From an uncultured Bacteroides sp. (GTDB taxonomy: Bacteria; Bacteroidota; Bacteroidia; Bacteroidales; Bacteroidaceae), in NCBI GenBank assembly GCA_945607605.1, contig CALYZE010000001.1, forward strand, positions 1 through 64,000: a DNA stretch of 64,000 nucleotides. The letters run 5' to 3'. The notes under the pieces are model-generated. The model saw only the letters and a program-made list of their open reading frames with translations, did no database searches and was not told the DNA's origin. Shown in pieces: positions 10,701 to 17,599 of this stretch (within the stretch, counting starts at the first letter, position 1; each line of letters opens with the position of its first letter). A program made the translations under genes and the position numbers.

Positions 10701-11051
10701 CATTCCGGCACGCTGACGGAGTAGGGCGTCCTCATCGCCGGTCCACCATCCTTCTTCGTCTTTTTCCGAAAGATTCCCTTCTTCTTTGTTTTTTAGTCTC
10801 TCACTTTTCATCTTTCCGAGTTCTTCCTTGATGCGTGCCAAGTAAACTTCAGAAGCCGGATCGCCTTTCCATATACCATAAAGTTGCTGGAGAATACGTT
10901 CCTTCATTTCTGCTGTGGCTTTATTGGTGAAGGTCACAGCAAGTATCTGTCGATAAGCCCGTGGATTTTGTATCAAATGTTTGATGTATTCCACAGCCAG
11001 AGTAAAGGTCTTGCCGGAGCCGGCAGAGGCTTTATATACTAGTAGTTCCAT
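7731..11051 (-). CDS. addA: AddA: UvrD-family helicase with C-terminal RecB-type nuclease
   Basis: A 1106-residue motor subunit of AddAB. The Walker A ASAGSGKTF lies at residues 9-17, a Walker B-type DEFQDT follows around residue 420, and helicase motifs include LNLLYVAFTRA. The C-terminus holds a PD-(D/E)XK nuclease with VVVDFKFG followed by the QVQGYMQ motif (QxxxY). It unwinds and cuts DNA from double-strand ends with AddB. The length fits AddA (1,000-1,250). It begins 4 bp after the uvrB stop, so excision-repair and break-repair genes share one transcript here. The 91-bp gap that follows shows no promoter match. Confidence 0.9.
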   Translation of the reverse strand: MELLVYKASAGSGKTFTLAVEYIKHLIQNPRAYRQILAVTFTNKATAEMKERILQQLYGIWKGDPASEVYLARIKEELGKMKSERLKNKEEGNLSEKDEEGWWTGDEDALLRQRAGMALQYMLHDYSRFRVETIDSFFQSVMRNLARELELSPNLNIELNNTEVLSDAVDSLIEKLTPTSPVLAWLLDYIYERITDDKRWNVSNEVKGFGRNIFDESYIERGEELRHCLRTPETLKLYRDVLREMENEALEQMKGFYDQFEGELEGHALVPEDLKNGSRGIGSYFRKLRDGKLTDKEVINVTLQNCLSSASNWAAKTSKRKSEIMPLAESCLIPLLQDAERLRPEKNRVVNSCRLSLQHLNKLQLLNHIDEEVRTLNREHNRFLLSDTNALLHQLVREGDSSFVFEKIGANIRNVMIDEFQDTSRMQWDNFRLLLLEGLSQGADSLIVGDVKQSIYRWRNGDWGILNGLDESSEFPIRVETLKTNRRSETTIIRFNNEVFTAAVDYLNTLHVDELKEDCYPLQHAYADVIQESPKETERGYVKASFLEPDEEHNYTEQTLLAMGQEVQTLLAAGVQLNDITILVRKNKNIPPIADYFDKELQLPIVSDEAFRLDASLAICMLMDALRCLSNPEDKISSASLMANYKLMEPTKDEEVKDWDPLFAGSSEETLPEAFTACIDRLSLMPLYELLEELFSIFKMNRIEKQDAYLFSFFDAVTEYLQSNSSDLSSFIKYWEETLCSKTIPSGEMDGIRILSIHKSKGLEFHTVLIPFCDWKLENETHNQLVWCTASESPYNALSLIPVTYSATMAESVYRPHYLHERLQLWVDNLNLLYVAFTRAGKNLILWSRKEQSHTISELLANALPQIADKGIGSWDEETAVYESGTLCPSSSPCLSGESKVQKDGTRVQEEKKETNKLAQKPTKLPVHMESMLHDIEFRQSNRSTDFIAGVDEAESSQRFINRGRLLHTLFSAIDTEEDIDNAITQLVFEGIIGRTETEDEIRELTERAFSLPQVKDWYSGHWQLFNECDIIWQENGELRTRRPDRVMMRNGEIVVVDFKFGKPNKKYNKQVQGYMQLLARMGYSSESIQGYLWYVEEEMIEKVSQ

Positions 11052-11055
11052 TATG

Positions 11056-13101
11056 TCAGTGGCTTTTTTCTGTTAATAGCTCTTCCATCTTCAGCACTTC
11101 ATCCCGATATTGAGCCGCTTCAATGAAGTCGAGTTTCTTGGCAGCTTCCTGCATCAACTTCTTAGTGCGTTCAATACTCTTTTCTAATTGAGCACGACTC
11201 ATGTACTGCACTATCGGATCAGCAGCAGAAGAAGAGGAAGCTTCTTCTTCCAGATAAGGACGTGGCGCAAGTGAAGCTTTCTCTTTGCTATCCATTGCAT
11301 CTCCTGTTGCAAACACATTGAGATTCTTTGCTTTCTTGATTTGTTGAGGAGTGATGCCGTGTTCTTCATTGTACTTCAGCTGTTTTTCACGCCGACGATT
11401 GGTTTCGTCAATGGTTAGTCGCATGCTATCCGTGATTTTGTCGGCATACATGATTACCATACCGTTTACATTACGGGCAGCACGTCCGGCAGTCTGTGTC
11501 AATGAACGATGGGAACGAAGAAATCCCTCTTTGTCTGCATCGAGAATGGCTACAAGAGAAACTTCCGGTAAGTCGAGTCCTTCACGCAAGAGATTAACTC
11601 CGATCAGAACATCATATATGCCTTCACGAAGGTCACTCATGATCTTGACACGCTCCAAAGTATCTACATCGCTATGGATATAGTTACACTTTACGTGATG
11701 ATTCAACAAATACTCTGTCAGTTCCTCTGCCATACGTTTGGTAAGGGTGGTGACAAGGGTACGCTCGTTCTTTTCGATACGTATTTGGATCTCCTCCATC
11801 AGGTCGTCTATCTGATTATGGCTTGGGCGTACTTCAATGATAGGATCAAGTAATCCGGTAGGACGAATGACCTGTTCTACGACGATACCTTCGGATTTCA
11901 TCAGTTCATAATCGGCCGGAGTAGCACTGACGTAAATCACCTGTTTGGCCATCTCCTCAAATTCTTCGAACTTTAAAGGACGGTTATCCTTAGCGGCAGG
12001 CAGGCGAAAGCCATACTCTACCAGATTTTCTTTGCGGGCACGGTCACCCCCATACATGGCACGTACTTGCGGTATACTGACATGACTTTCATCAATAACG
12101 ATTAAGAAGTCTTCCGGAAAGAAGTCCAGCAGACAATAGGGGCGTGTACCGGCTTCGCGACCGTCAAAATAGCGCGAATAGTTTTCGATGCCGGAACAAT
12201 GCCCCAATTCACGTATCATTTCCATATCATAGGTAACGCGTTCGTGCAAGCGTTTAGCTTCCAATGGACGGCCTTCATTTTCAAACCATTGCACCTGTTT
12301 GTGCAAGTCATCCTCTATCTCATGAATGGCACGCAAAGTCGCTTCTTTGGTGGTCATAAAGAGGTTCGCAGGGTAAATCTTGTAGCTATCGAATGTAGCC
12401 ATGGTAACTCCACTGAGTGGGTCTACTTCTTCTATGCTATCTATTTCGTCTCCCCAAAAAACGATGCGGAGCAGATTGTCGGCATAAGCCAGATAGATGT
12501 CAACTGTATCACCCTTTACACGAAAATTTCCGCGTTTAAGTTCGATATCATTGCGGACGTAAAGACTGTCTATAAGACGACGCAGAAAAACGTTGCGGCT
12601 GAAATTTTTCCCTTGTTGTACTTCAATGACATTGCTATAGAAGTCAGACGGATTCCCCATACCGTAAATGCAGGATACGGAAGAAACTACAATTACATCT
12701 TTTCTACCGGAGAGTAGGGAAGAAGTGGCTGCCAACCGCAACTTGTCAATTTCATCATTGATGAGAAGATCTTTTTCTATATAAGTATCCGACGACGGCA
12801 GATAGGCCTCGGGCTGGTAATAATCATAATAAGACACATAATATTCTATGGCATTGTTGGGAAAAAAGCCTTTAAATTCACTGTATAACTGAGCTGCCAA
12901 TGTCTTATTATGGCTCAATATTAAGGTAGGTTTATTTACATTGGCAATTACATTGGCAATGGTAAAAGTCTTTCCGGAACCGGTCACTCCGAGTAGTGTC
13001 TGTGCCGGAAGTTCCTCACGCACACCTTCGGTGAGTTGTGCGATAGCTTCCGGTTGATCACCTGTAGGCTTATAGGCGGATGTTAATTCAAACTTGTTCA
13101 T
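11056..13101 (-). CDS. uvrB: Excinuclease ABC subunit B
   Basis: A 681-residue damage-verifying helicase of nucleotide excision repair, working with UvrA (encoded at 19602-22433) and UvrC (not in the window). The Walker [11 protein letters not shown] is near residue 39. The beta-hairpin region ([16 protein letters not shown]) that clamps the damaged strand is intact, the C-terminal helicase motifs include TAGRAAR, and the last 40 residues form the UVR domain that binds UvrC. Length is standard. It is the first gene of the uvrB-addA-addB operon and has a TATCTTTG element about 72 bp upstream. Confidence 0.97.
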   Translation of the reverse strand: MNKFELTSAYKPTGDQPEAIAQLTEGVREELPAQTLLGVTGSGKTFTIANVIANVNKPTLILSHNKTLAAQLYSEFKGFFPNNAIEYYVSYYDYYQPEAYLPSSDTYIEKDLLINDEIDKLRLAATSSLLSGRKDVIVVSSVSCIYGMGNPSDFYSNVIEVQQGKNFSRNVFLRRLIDSLYVRNDIELKRGNFRVKGDTVDIYLAYADNLLRIVFWGDEIDSIEEVDPLSGVTMATFDSYKIYPANLFMTTKEATLRAIHEIEDDLHKQVQWFENEGRPLEAKRLHERVTYDMEMIRELGHCSGIENYSRYFDGREAGTRPYCLLDFFPEDFLIVIDESHVSIPQVRAMYGGDRARKENLVEYGFRLPAAKDNRPLKFEEFEEMAKQVIYVSATPADYELMKSEGIVVEQVIRPTGLLDPIIEVRPSHNQIDDLMEEIQIRIEKNERTLVTTLTKRMAEELTEYLLNHHVKCNYIHSDVDTLERVKIMSDLREGIYDVLIGVNLLREGLDLPEVSLVAILDADKEGFLRSHRSLTQTAGRAARNVNGMVIMYADKITDSMRLTIDETNRRREKQLKYNEEHGITPQQIKKAKNLNVFATGDAMDSKEKASLAPRPYLEEEASSSSAADPIVQYMSRAQLEKSIERTKKLMQEAAKKLDFIEAAQYRDEVLKMEELLTEKSH

Positions 13102-13137
13102 TTTCTCTTCTTACGATTGGCAATATTCGGTAAAATC

Positions 13138-13169
13138 TTTGAGATAAACAAAAATATTTATTTACTTTG
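13138..13169 (+). promoter_or_regulatory. Promoter for the aryl-CoA ligase gene
   Basis: TTTG at 13138-13141, 20 bp, then TTACTTTG at 13162-13169. This matches the Bacteroides -33/-7 layout with one mismatch in the -7 box. Expected start is near 13176, leaving a leader of about 97 nt. Confidence 0.5.
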
Positions 13170-13172
13170 CAG

Positions 13173-13180
13173 CAAAGATA
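13173..13180 (-). promoter_or_regulatory. -7 promoter element for uvrB
   Basis: Reads TATCTTTG on the minus strand. It lies back-to-back with the plus-strand promoter of the ligase gene, so the two divergent promoters overlap. No clear -33 box is visible, and no LexA-like palindrome was recognised. Confidence 0.45.
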
Positions 13181-13272
13181 GTACAAACTGAGAACAGCTT
13201 ATCTCTGCATTTCACTATCATAGTGAAGAATAACCCATAATAATACAACAAATATATAATACAACGAAGAAC

Positions 13273-14571
13273 ATGATTTGGAATGAGAGCATCGAGTGCA
13301 TGGATCGCGAAAGTCTTCGCAAAATTCAAAGCATTCGTCTAAAAAAAACGGTGGAACGTGTGTATCACGACACCCCTTTCTATCGTAAAAAAATGCAAGA
13401 ACTGGGCATTACTCCCGATGACATCAACAGCATCGATGATATTGTAAAACTTCCCTTTACGACCAAACACGATCTCCGGGATAATTACCCTTTCGGGTTG
13501 TGTGCTGTTCCCATGAGTCAGATCATGCGTATTCATGCTTCCTCGGGCACTACCGGGAAACCTACCGTTGTGGGATATACGCGTAAAGACCTTTCTGCTT
13601 GGTCTGAATGTTTGGCACGTGCCTTCACGGCATACGGTGCCAGCAGTACGGATATTTTCCAGATATCCTACGGTTACGGGCTTTTTACCGGTGGATTAGG
13701 AGCTCATGCCGGAGCCGAGAATATCGGTGCATCCGTCATTCCAATGTCGAGTGGGAATACAGAAAAGCAGATTACACTGATGCACGATTTTGGATCTACG
13801 GTCCTTTGTTGTACCCCTTCCTATGCACTTTACCTGGCAGATGCCATCAAGGATTCCGGCATCTCCCGTGAAGAGTTGAAACTGAAAGCCGGTGCTTTCG
13901 GTGCTGAACCATGGACGGAAAACATGCGCCGGGATATTGAAACAAAACTGGGCATCAAGGCTTATGATATTTACGGATTGAGTGAAATTGCCGGTCCGGG
14001 CGTAGGATATGAATGTGAATGCCAGCATGGCACACACCTCAATGAAGACCATTATTTTCCTGAAATTGTTGATCCGATCACCCTTGAACCACTTGCTCCG
14101 GGTGAAACGGGTGAGTTGGTCTTTACCCACTTGACCAAAGAGGGGATGCCTTTGCTGCGTTACCGTACCAAAGACCTTACCGCTTTGCATTACGACCAAT
14201 GTCCGTGTGGTCGCACATTGGTGCGTATGGATCGCATTTTGGGCCGTAGTGATGATATGCTCATTATTCGTGGTGTGAATGTGTTTCCCACTCAGATTGA
14301 ATCCGTTATTCTTGAGATGCCTGAGTTTGAACCGCATTACCTCCTCATTGTGGATCGAAAAAACAATACGGATAGGATGGAGTTGCAGGTTGAAGTTCGC
14401 CCGGAATTCTATTCCGATGAAATCAACAAGATGATGGCATTGAAGAAGAAACTGATCAGCCAACTGCAAAGTGTGCTCGGATTGGGTGTAAATGTCCGGC
14501 TTGTAGAACCACGCAGCATTGAGCGTAGCGTTGGTAAAGCCAAGCGTGTGATAGATAATCGAAAAATGTAA
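13273..14571 (+). CDS. Phenylacetate-CoA ligase family protein
   Basis: A 432-residue AMP-forming acyl-CoA ligase of the PaaK family, which activates phenylacetate or a related aryl acid with ATP and CoA in the cytosol. The AMP-binding loop SSGTTGKPT is at residues 90-98. DIYGLSEIAGPG is the acyl-adenylate motif, and the C-terminal hinge and lid carry GRSDDML. Cysteine-rich segments (CECQHG and CPCGRT) resemble the metal-binding cysteines seen in parts of this family. In many anaerobes this gene sits with indolepyruvate ferredoxin oxidoreductase and an ACT protein. Here only the ACT gene follows, 21 bp downstream. The true substrate is therefore inferred. Confidence 0.88.
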   Translation: MIWNESIECMDRESLRKIQSIRLKKTVERVYHDTPFYRKKMQELGITPDDINSIDDIVKLPFTTKHDLRDNYPFGLCAVPMSQIMRIHASSGTTGKPTVVGYTRKDLSAWSECLARAFTAYGASSTDIFQISYGYGLFTGGLGAHAGAENIGASVIPMSSGNTEKQITLMHDFGSTVLCCTPSYALYLADAIKDSGISREELKLKAGAFGAEPWTENMRRDIETKLGIKAYDIYGLSEIAGPGVGYECECQHGTHLNEDHYFPEIVDPITLEPLAPGETGELVFTHLTKEGMPLLRYRTKDLTALHYDQCPCGRTLVRMDRILGRSDDMLIIRGVNVFPTQIESVILEMPEFEPHYLLIVDRKNNTDRMELQVEVRPEFYSDEINKMMALKKKLISQLQSVLGLGVNVRLVEPRSIERSVGKAKRVIDNRKM

Positions 14572-14592
14572 ATCGTAAATCGTAATGAGACT

Positions 14593-15018
14593 ATGGTAGC
14601 AAAACAACTTTCCATTTTTTTAGAAAACAAGTCGGGTCGCCTCACAGAAGTGACCGAAGTGCTTGCAAAAGAAGGTGTCAATCTCTCTGCTCTCTGTATT
14701 GCTGAGAATGCAGACTTTGGTATTCTCAGAGGCATTGTCTCTGAGCCTGATAAAGCTTATAAATCTTTGAAAGATCATCATTTTGCTGTCAATGTAACCG
14801 ATGTGGTAGGAATCAGTTGCCCCAACATACCCGGTTCTTTGGCCAAAGTACTCCGTTTCTTGTCCGATGAAGGAGTATTTATTGAATATATGTACTCTTT
14901 TGCCAACGGTGAGACGGCAAATGTGATTATTCGTCCCAATGATATGGAAAATTGCATCCGCGTATTGATGGAAAAGAAAGTAGATTTGCTGGCTGCAAGT
15001 GAGTTGTATAAACTTTGA
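14593..15018 (+). CDS. Tandem ACT-domain protein
   Basis: A 141-residue cytosolic protein made of two ACT-type ligand-binding domains (about 3-68 and 72-138). Each carries the glycine-containing turn common in amino-acid sensors (NKSGRL and NIPGSL). It has no catalytic domain. Family members are thought to bind amino acids and modulate a partner. Its close coupling to the PaaK-family ligase suggests it senses an aromatic amino acid or related acid for that enzyme. The intergenic 21 bp carries the AATCGTAAAT-type repeat that recurs before other starts in this window. Confidence 0.82.
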   Translation: MVAKQLSIFLENKSGRLTEVTEVLAKEGVNLSALCIAENADFGILRGIVSEPDKAYKSLKDHHFAVNVTDVVGISCPNIPGSLAKVLRFLSDEGVFIEYMYSFANGETANVIIRPNDMENCIRVLMEKKVDLLAASELYKL

Positions 15019-15068
15019 CTTGTTTGTCGATAATACGACCTCGTTCGTCAACTTTTTGAAAAATTAAG

Positions 15069-15098
15069 GTTCGTATCGTTGCTTTATTCGATACGAAC
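15069..15098. repeat. Perfect 10-bp inverted repeat at the bamD promoter
   Basis: GTTCGTATCG at 15069-15078 and CGATACGAAC at 15089-15098 are perfect complements around a 10-nt loop. The element sits between the ACT gene and bamD and overlaps the bamD -33 region. It could end the upstream transcript, but the following sequence (TTCTATCTTTG) is a weak U-run. It could also be an operator. Confidence 0.7.
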
Positions 15099-15109
15099 TT
15101 CTATCTTTG
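15079..15109 (+). promoter_or_regulatory. Promoter of the bamD-rpoZ operon
   Basis: TTG at 15079-15081, 20 bp, then TATCTTTG at 15102-15109, a good Bacteroides -33/-7 pair. The -33 box lies inside the loop of the inverted repeat at 15069-15098. Expected start is near 15116, giving a very short leader. Confidence 0.6.
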
Positions 15110-15130
15110 CGCATTATTTGAACAAAAGTA

Positions 15131-15934
15131 ATGAAAAAAAACATCTTAATAACTCTCCTTGCGGCAATGCTGCTCTCCTCGTGTGGAGAATATAATAAGT
15201 TGCTGAAAAGTACAGATTATGAATACAAGTACGAGGCGGCCAAAACATACTTTGCAAAAGGACAGTACAATCGTGCTGCAACTTTGCTTAATGAGTTGAT
15301 TGCCATACTAAAAGGTACTGATAAAGCAGAAGAATCCCTCTACATGTTGGGCATGAGCTACTACAACCAAAAAGATTATCAAACCGCCGCACAGACATTT
15401 ATCCAATATTATAACGTGTACCCTCGTGGCACGTTTACTGAGCTGGCACGTTTTCATGCCGGTAAAGCTTTGTATTTAGATACTCCGGAGCCACGCCTTG
15501 ACCAAACGGGTACTTATGCCGCTGTCCAACAGCTACAGATGTTTATGGAGTACTTCCCGCAGAGCGGCAAGAAGGAAGAAGCTCAAAACATGATTTTCGC
15601 ATTACAGGATAAGTTGGTGATGAAGGATTATCTGTCAGCCAAACTTTACTATAATCTGGGAAATTACATGGGTAACAACTTTCAGGCTTGTGTGATTACA
15701 GCTCAGAATGCTCTGAAAGATTATCCTTATACAAACTTACGTGAAGATCTTTCTGTTTTGGTTTTACGCGCTAAATATGAATTGGCGGTATACAGTGTGG
15801 AAGATAAGAAACCGGAACGTTACCGCGAGGCTGTAGATGAATATTATGCTTTCAAGAATGAATTTCCAGAAAGTAAATACATCAAGGAAGCTGAACGTAT
15901 ATTCAAGGAATCACAAAAGATTTTGAAAGATTAA
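15131..15934 (+). CDS. bamD: Outer membrane protein assembly factor BamD
   Basis: A 267-residue lipoprotein of the BAM complex, which folds beta-barrel proteins into the outer membrane. The signal peptide ends in a lipobox with Cys18 (LLSSCGE), placing the mature protein at the inner face of the outer membrane. The rest is a string of TPR repeats (about 30-240), with typical helices around AKTYFAKGQYNRAA and YNQKDYQTAAQTF. Length and architecture match BamD of Bacteroidota. rpoZ and a DUF4293 gene follow in the same direction, an arrangement consistent with a housekeeping operon. Confidence 0.92.
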   Translation: MKKNILITLLAAMLLSSCGEYNKLLKSTDYEYKYEAAKTYFAKGQYNRAATLLNELIAILKGTDKAEESLYMLGMSYYNQKDYQTAAQTFIQYYNVYPRGTFTELARFHAGKALYLDTPEPRLDQTGTYAAVQQLQMFMEYFPQSGKKEEAQNMIFALQDKLVMKDYLSAKLYYNLGNYMGNNFQACVITAQNALKDYPYTNLREDLSVLVLRAKYELAVYSVEDKKPERYREAVDEYYAFKNEFPESKYIKEAERIFKESQKILKD

Positions 15935-15986
15935 AGTTTAGAGAGAATTTATATTGATATAGAGAATCAAATTAGATAGAAAATTT

Positions 15987-16322
15987 ATGGATTACAGAAA
16001 GACAAATGCTCCTACTACTACGGTGAATCGTGACATGATGGAGTTGTGTGGGGATACCGGTAATGTATATGAGACCGTTGCTATCATTGGAAAGCGTTCT
16101 AACCAGATTAGCGTTGAAATAAAGAGCGACCTTTCCAAAAAACTGGCTGAATTCGCCTCTTACAATGATAACTTGGAAGAAGTGTTCGAGAATCGGGAGC
16201 AAATTGAAATTTCCCGTTATTATGAAAAATTGCCGAAACCTACCTTGATTGCTACTCAAGAGTATGAGGAAGGTAAGATTTACTACCGTAATCCAGCTAA
16301 GGAAAAAGAAAAACTTCAGTAA
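15987..16322 (+). CDS. rpoZ: RNA polymerase omega subunit, Bacteroidota type
   Basis: A 111-residue protein of the RpoZ/Rpb6 family in its Bacteroidota form. Residues about 15-65 contain the conserved helix pattern that latches the beta-prime C-terminus (GNVYETVAIIGKRSNQIS). Omega helps assemble core RNA polymerase. It starts 52 bp after bamD, and its TAA overlaps the ATG of the next gene by one base (TAATG), so translation is coupled. The charged C-terminal tail beyond residue 95 is normal for the group. Confidence 0.85.
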   Translation: MDYRKTNAPTTTVNRDMMELCGDTGNVYETVAIIGKRSNQISVEIKSDLSKKLAEFASYNDNLEEVFENREQIEISRYYEKLPKPTLIATQEYEEGKIYYRNPAKEKEKLQ

Positions 16323-16780
16323 TGTTACAACGTATTCAATCCGTTTACTTATTGGTAGTAGCTATCTTGCTGGTAGTTGCTTTATGCATGCCTGTAGGAT
16401 CGTTTATTGGAGCGGACGGAATAACAGAGAATGTATTTAAGCCGTTGGGCCTATCTATGGCTGATGGAAGTTTTCAATCAACATGGGGCTTATTTGGTCT
16501 ATTATTGCTAAGTGCAATTATAGCATTCTGTACCATTTTCTTGTTCCGTAACCGTATGTTGCAAGTGCGAATGACAATCTTCAACAGTGTTTTACTGGTG
16601 GGTTATTACATCGCTTTCCTTGTATTTATGTTCGTACTGAAAAGTGATCTTGAAGCAATGTCTTTCAAATTAGGGTGGGCTCTTTGCCTACCGGCTGTAT
16701 CAATTATCTTGAATTATTTGGCCTTCCGTGCTATTTATCGAGATGAATTGATGGTGAAAGCTTCGGATAGATTGAGATAA
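16322..16780 (+). CDS. DUF4293 family integral membrane protein
   Basis: A 152-residue protein with four predicted membrane helices (about 5-25, 50-72, 80-103, 115-137), matching the uncharacterised DUF4293 family found next to rpoZ and bamD in Bacteroidota. No catalytic motif is visible. Its start codon overlaps the rpoZ stop, making it the last gene of the bamD-rpoZ operon, which ends at the hairpin that follows immediately. Function is unknown. Confidence 0.75.
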   Translation: MLQRIQSVYLLVVAILLVVALCMPVGSFIGADGITENVFKPLGLSMADGSFQSTWGLFGLLLLSAIIAFCTIFLFRNRMLQVRMTIFNSVLLVGYYIAFLVFMFVLKSDLEAMSFKLGWALCLPAVSIILNYLAFRAIYRDELMVKASDRLR

Positions 16781-16782
16781 TG

Positions 16783-16822
16783 AAATAGCCCATGTGTTTT
16801 GAAACGCATGGGCTATTTTTTT
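16783..16822 (+). terminator. Intrinsic terminator of the bamD-rpoZ-DUF4293 operon
   Basis: A 12-bp perfect stem (AAATAGCCCATG at 16783-16794 with CATGGGCTATTT at 16807-16818) is followed by a run of seven or more T. It starts two bases after the operon stop. It probably also serves the converging gene that ends at 16847. Confidence 0.92.
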
Positions 16823-16846
16823 ATAAATAAGGTTATTGAATAGAGC

Positions 16847-17545
16847 TTATTTTCTCAAATCAAAGAGGTAAGTGATTTTTGCTGTAATAATTCCGTGTGC
16901 AGAACGGGAGAAATAATCCTTTTTACTGCTGTTGTAGAAATCAGATAAAGCATAATAGTATCTTCCTTCGACTAGAAAATTACCTGCTTTGGTACGCAGT
17001 TCTATGCCTGCGCCTCCGGTAATACCATAATCAAATTTGTTGTCAATAGACTTTCCGTGTTGTTCTGTAACGATATTAGCACCATTCGCAAGTACTTCTT
17101 CCCAATTACCACTTATCTTTTCGCTGTCACCCAATAAAAAACCTATCTGTGGACCGGCGTGAATAAAGAATTGTAAACCACGATCTTTACCAAAAGCCAG
17201 ATGCGCCAGAAAAGGAATATCTACATAATTCATGGTGCGGGAATAACCGATGGTAGGGTAATCCTCATAATACTCGTCCCAGCCATGCTGTGAGAAGTTA
17301 ACCTCCACTTGTGCACCGCAAATCATACTGAAGTATTTCTCTGAAATATAGCGTGCTGTGATGCCGCCATTGATCCCCATCAGGTTTTGTTGCTTTACCG
17401 TGGGAGAGAACGTAACGCTGTTCAGATTGACTCCTCCATTAATACCGACTGCAAGGTTATGACGTTGTTCGCCTACTTGTGCACAAGCAGGCAACACATA
17501 GGCTCCTGTCAGTAGAATTGCTCCTATAATTGTTTTCAGTTTCAT
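16847..17545 (-). CDS. PorT-like outer membrane beta-barrel protein
   Basis: A 232-residue secreted protein with an N-terminal signal peptide ending near residue 22 (ACAQ). It then has alternating beta strands rich in glycine and aromatic residues, such as LAVGINGGVNLNS, MNYVDIPFLAHLAF and GITGGAGIELRT, ending in an aromatic-terminated strand (KITYLFDLRK). This is the small eight-stranded-type barrel annotated as the PorT family. It lies 54 bp downstream of the LysM/periplasmic-binding gene and is probably co-transcribed with it. No cargo or enzymatic role can be inferred. Confidence 0.82.
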   Translation of the reverse strand: MKLKTIIGAILLTGAYVLPACAQVGEQRHNLAVGINGGVNLNSVTFSPTVKQQNLMGINGGITARYISEKYFSMICGAQVEVNFSQHGWDEYYEDYPTIGYSRTMNYVDIPFLAHLAFGKDRGLQFFIHAGPQIGFLLGDSEKISGNWEEVLANGANIVTEQHGKSIDNKFDYGITGGAGIELRTKAGNFLVEGRYYYALSDFYNSSKKDYFSRSAHGIITAKITYLFDLRK

Positions 17546-17599
17546 CTTTTACTTAAATTACAGATTATGAATACAGACTGTGTGAATCGTTGACTGATA

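Noticed and set aside
13696..14607. 303-codon open frame on the minus strand
   Set aside because: Antisense to the aryl-CoA ligase gene, which is supported by motifs. The reverse translation is low in plausible structure.
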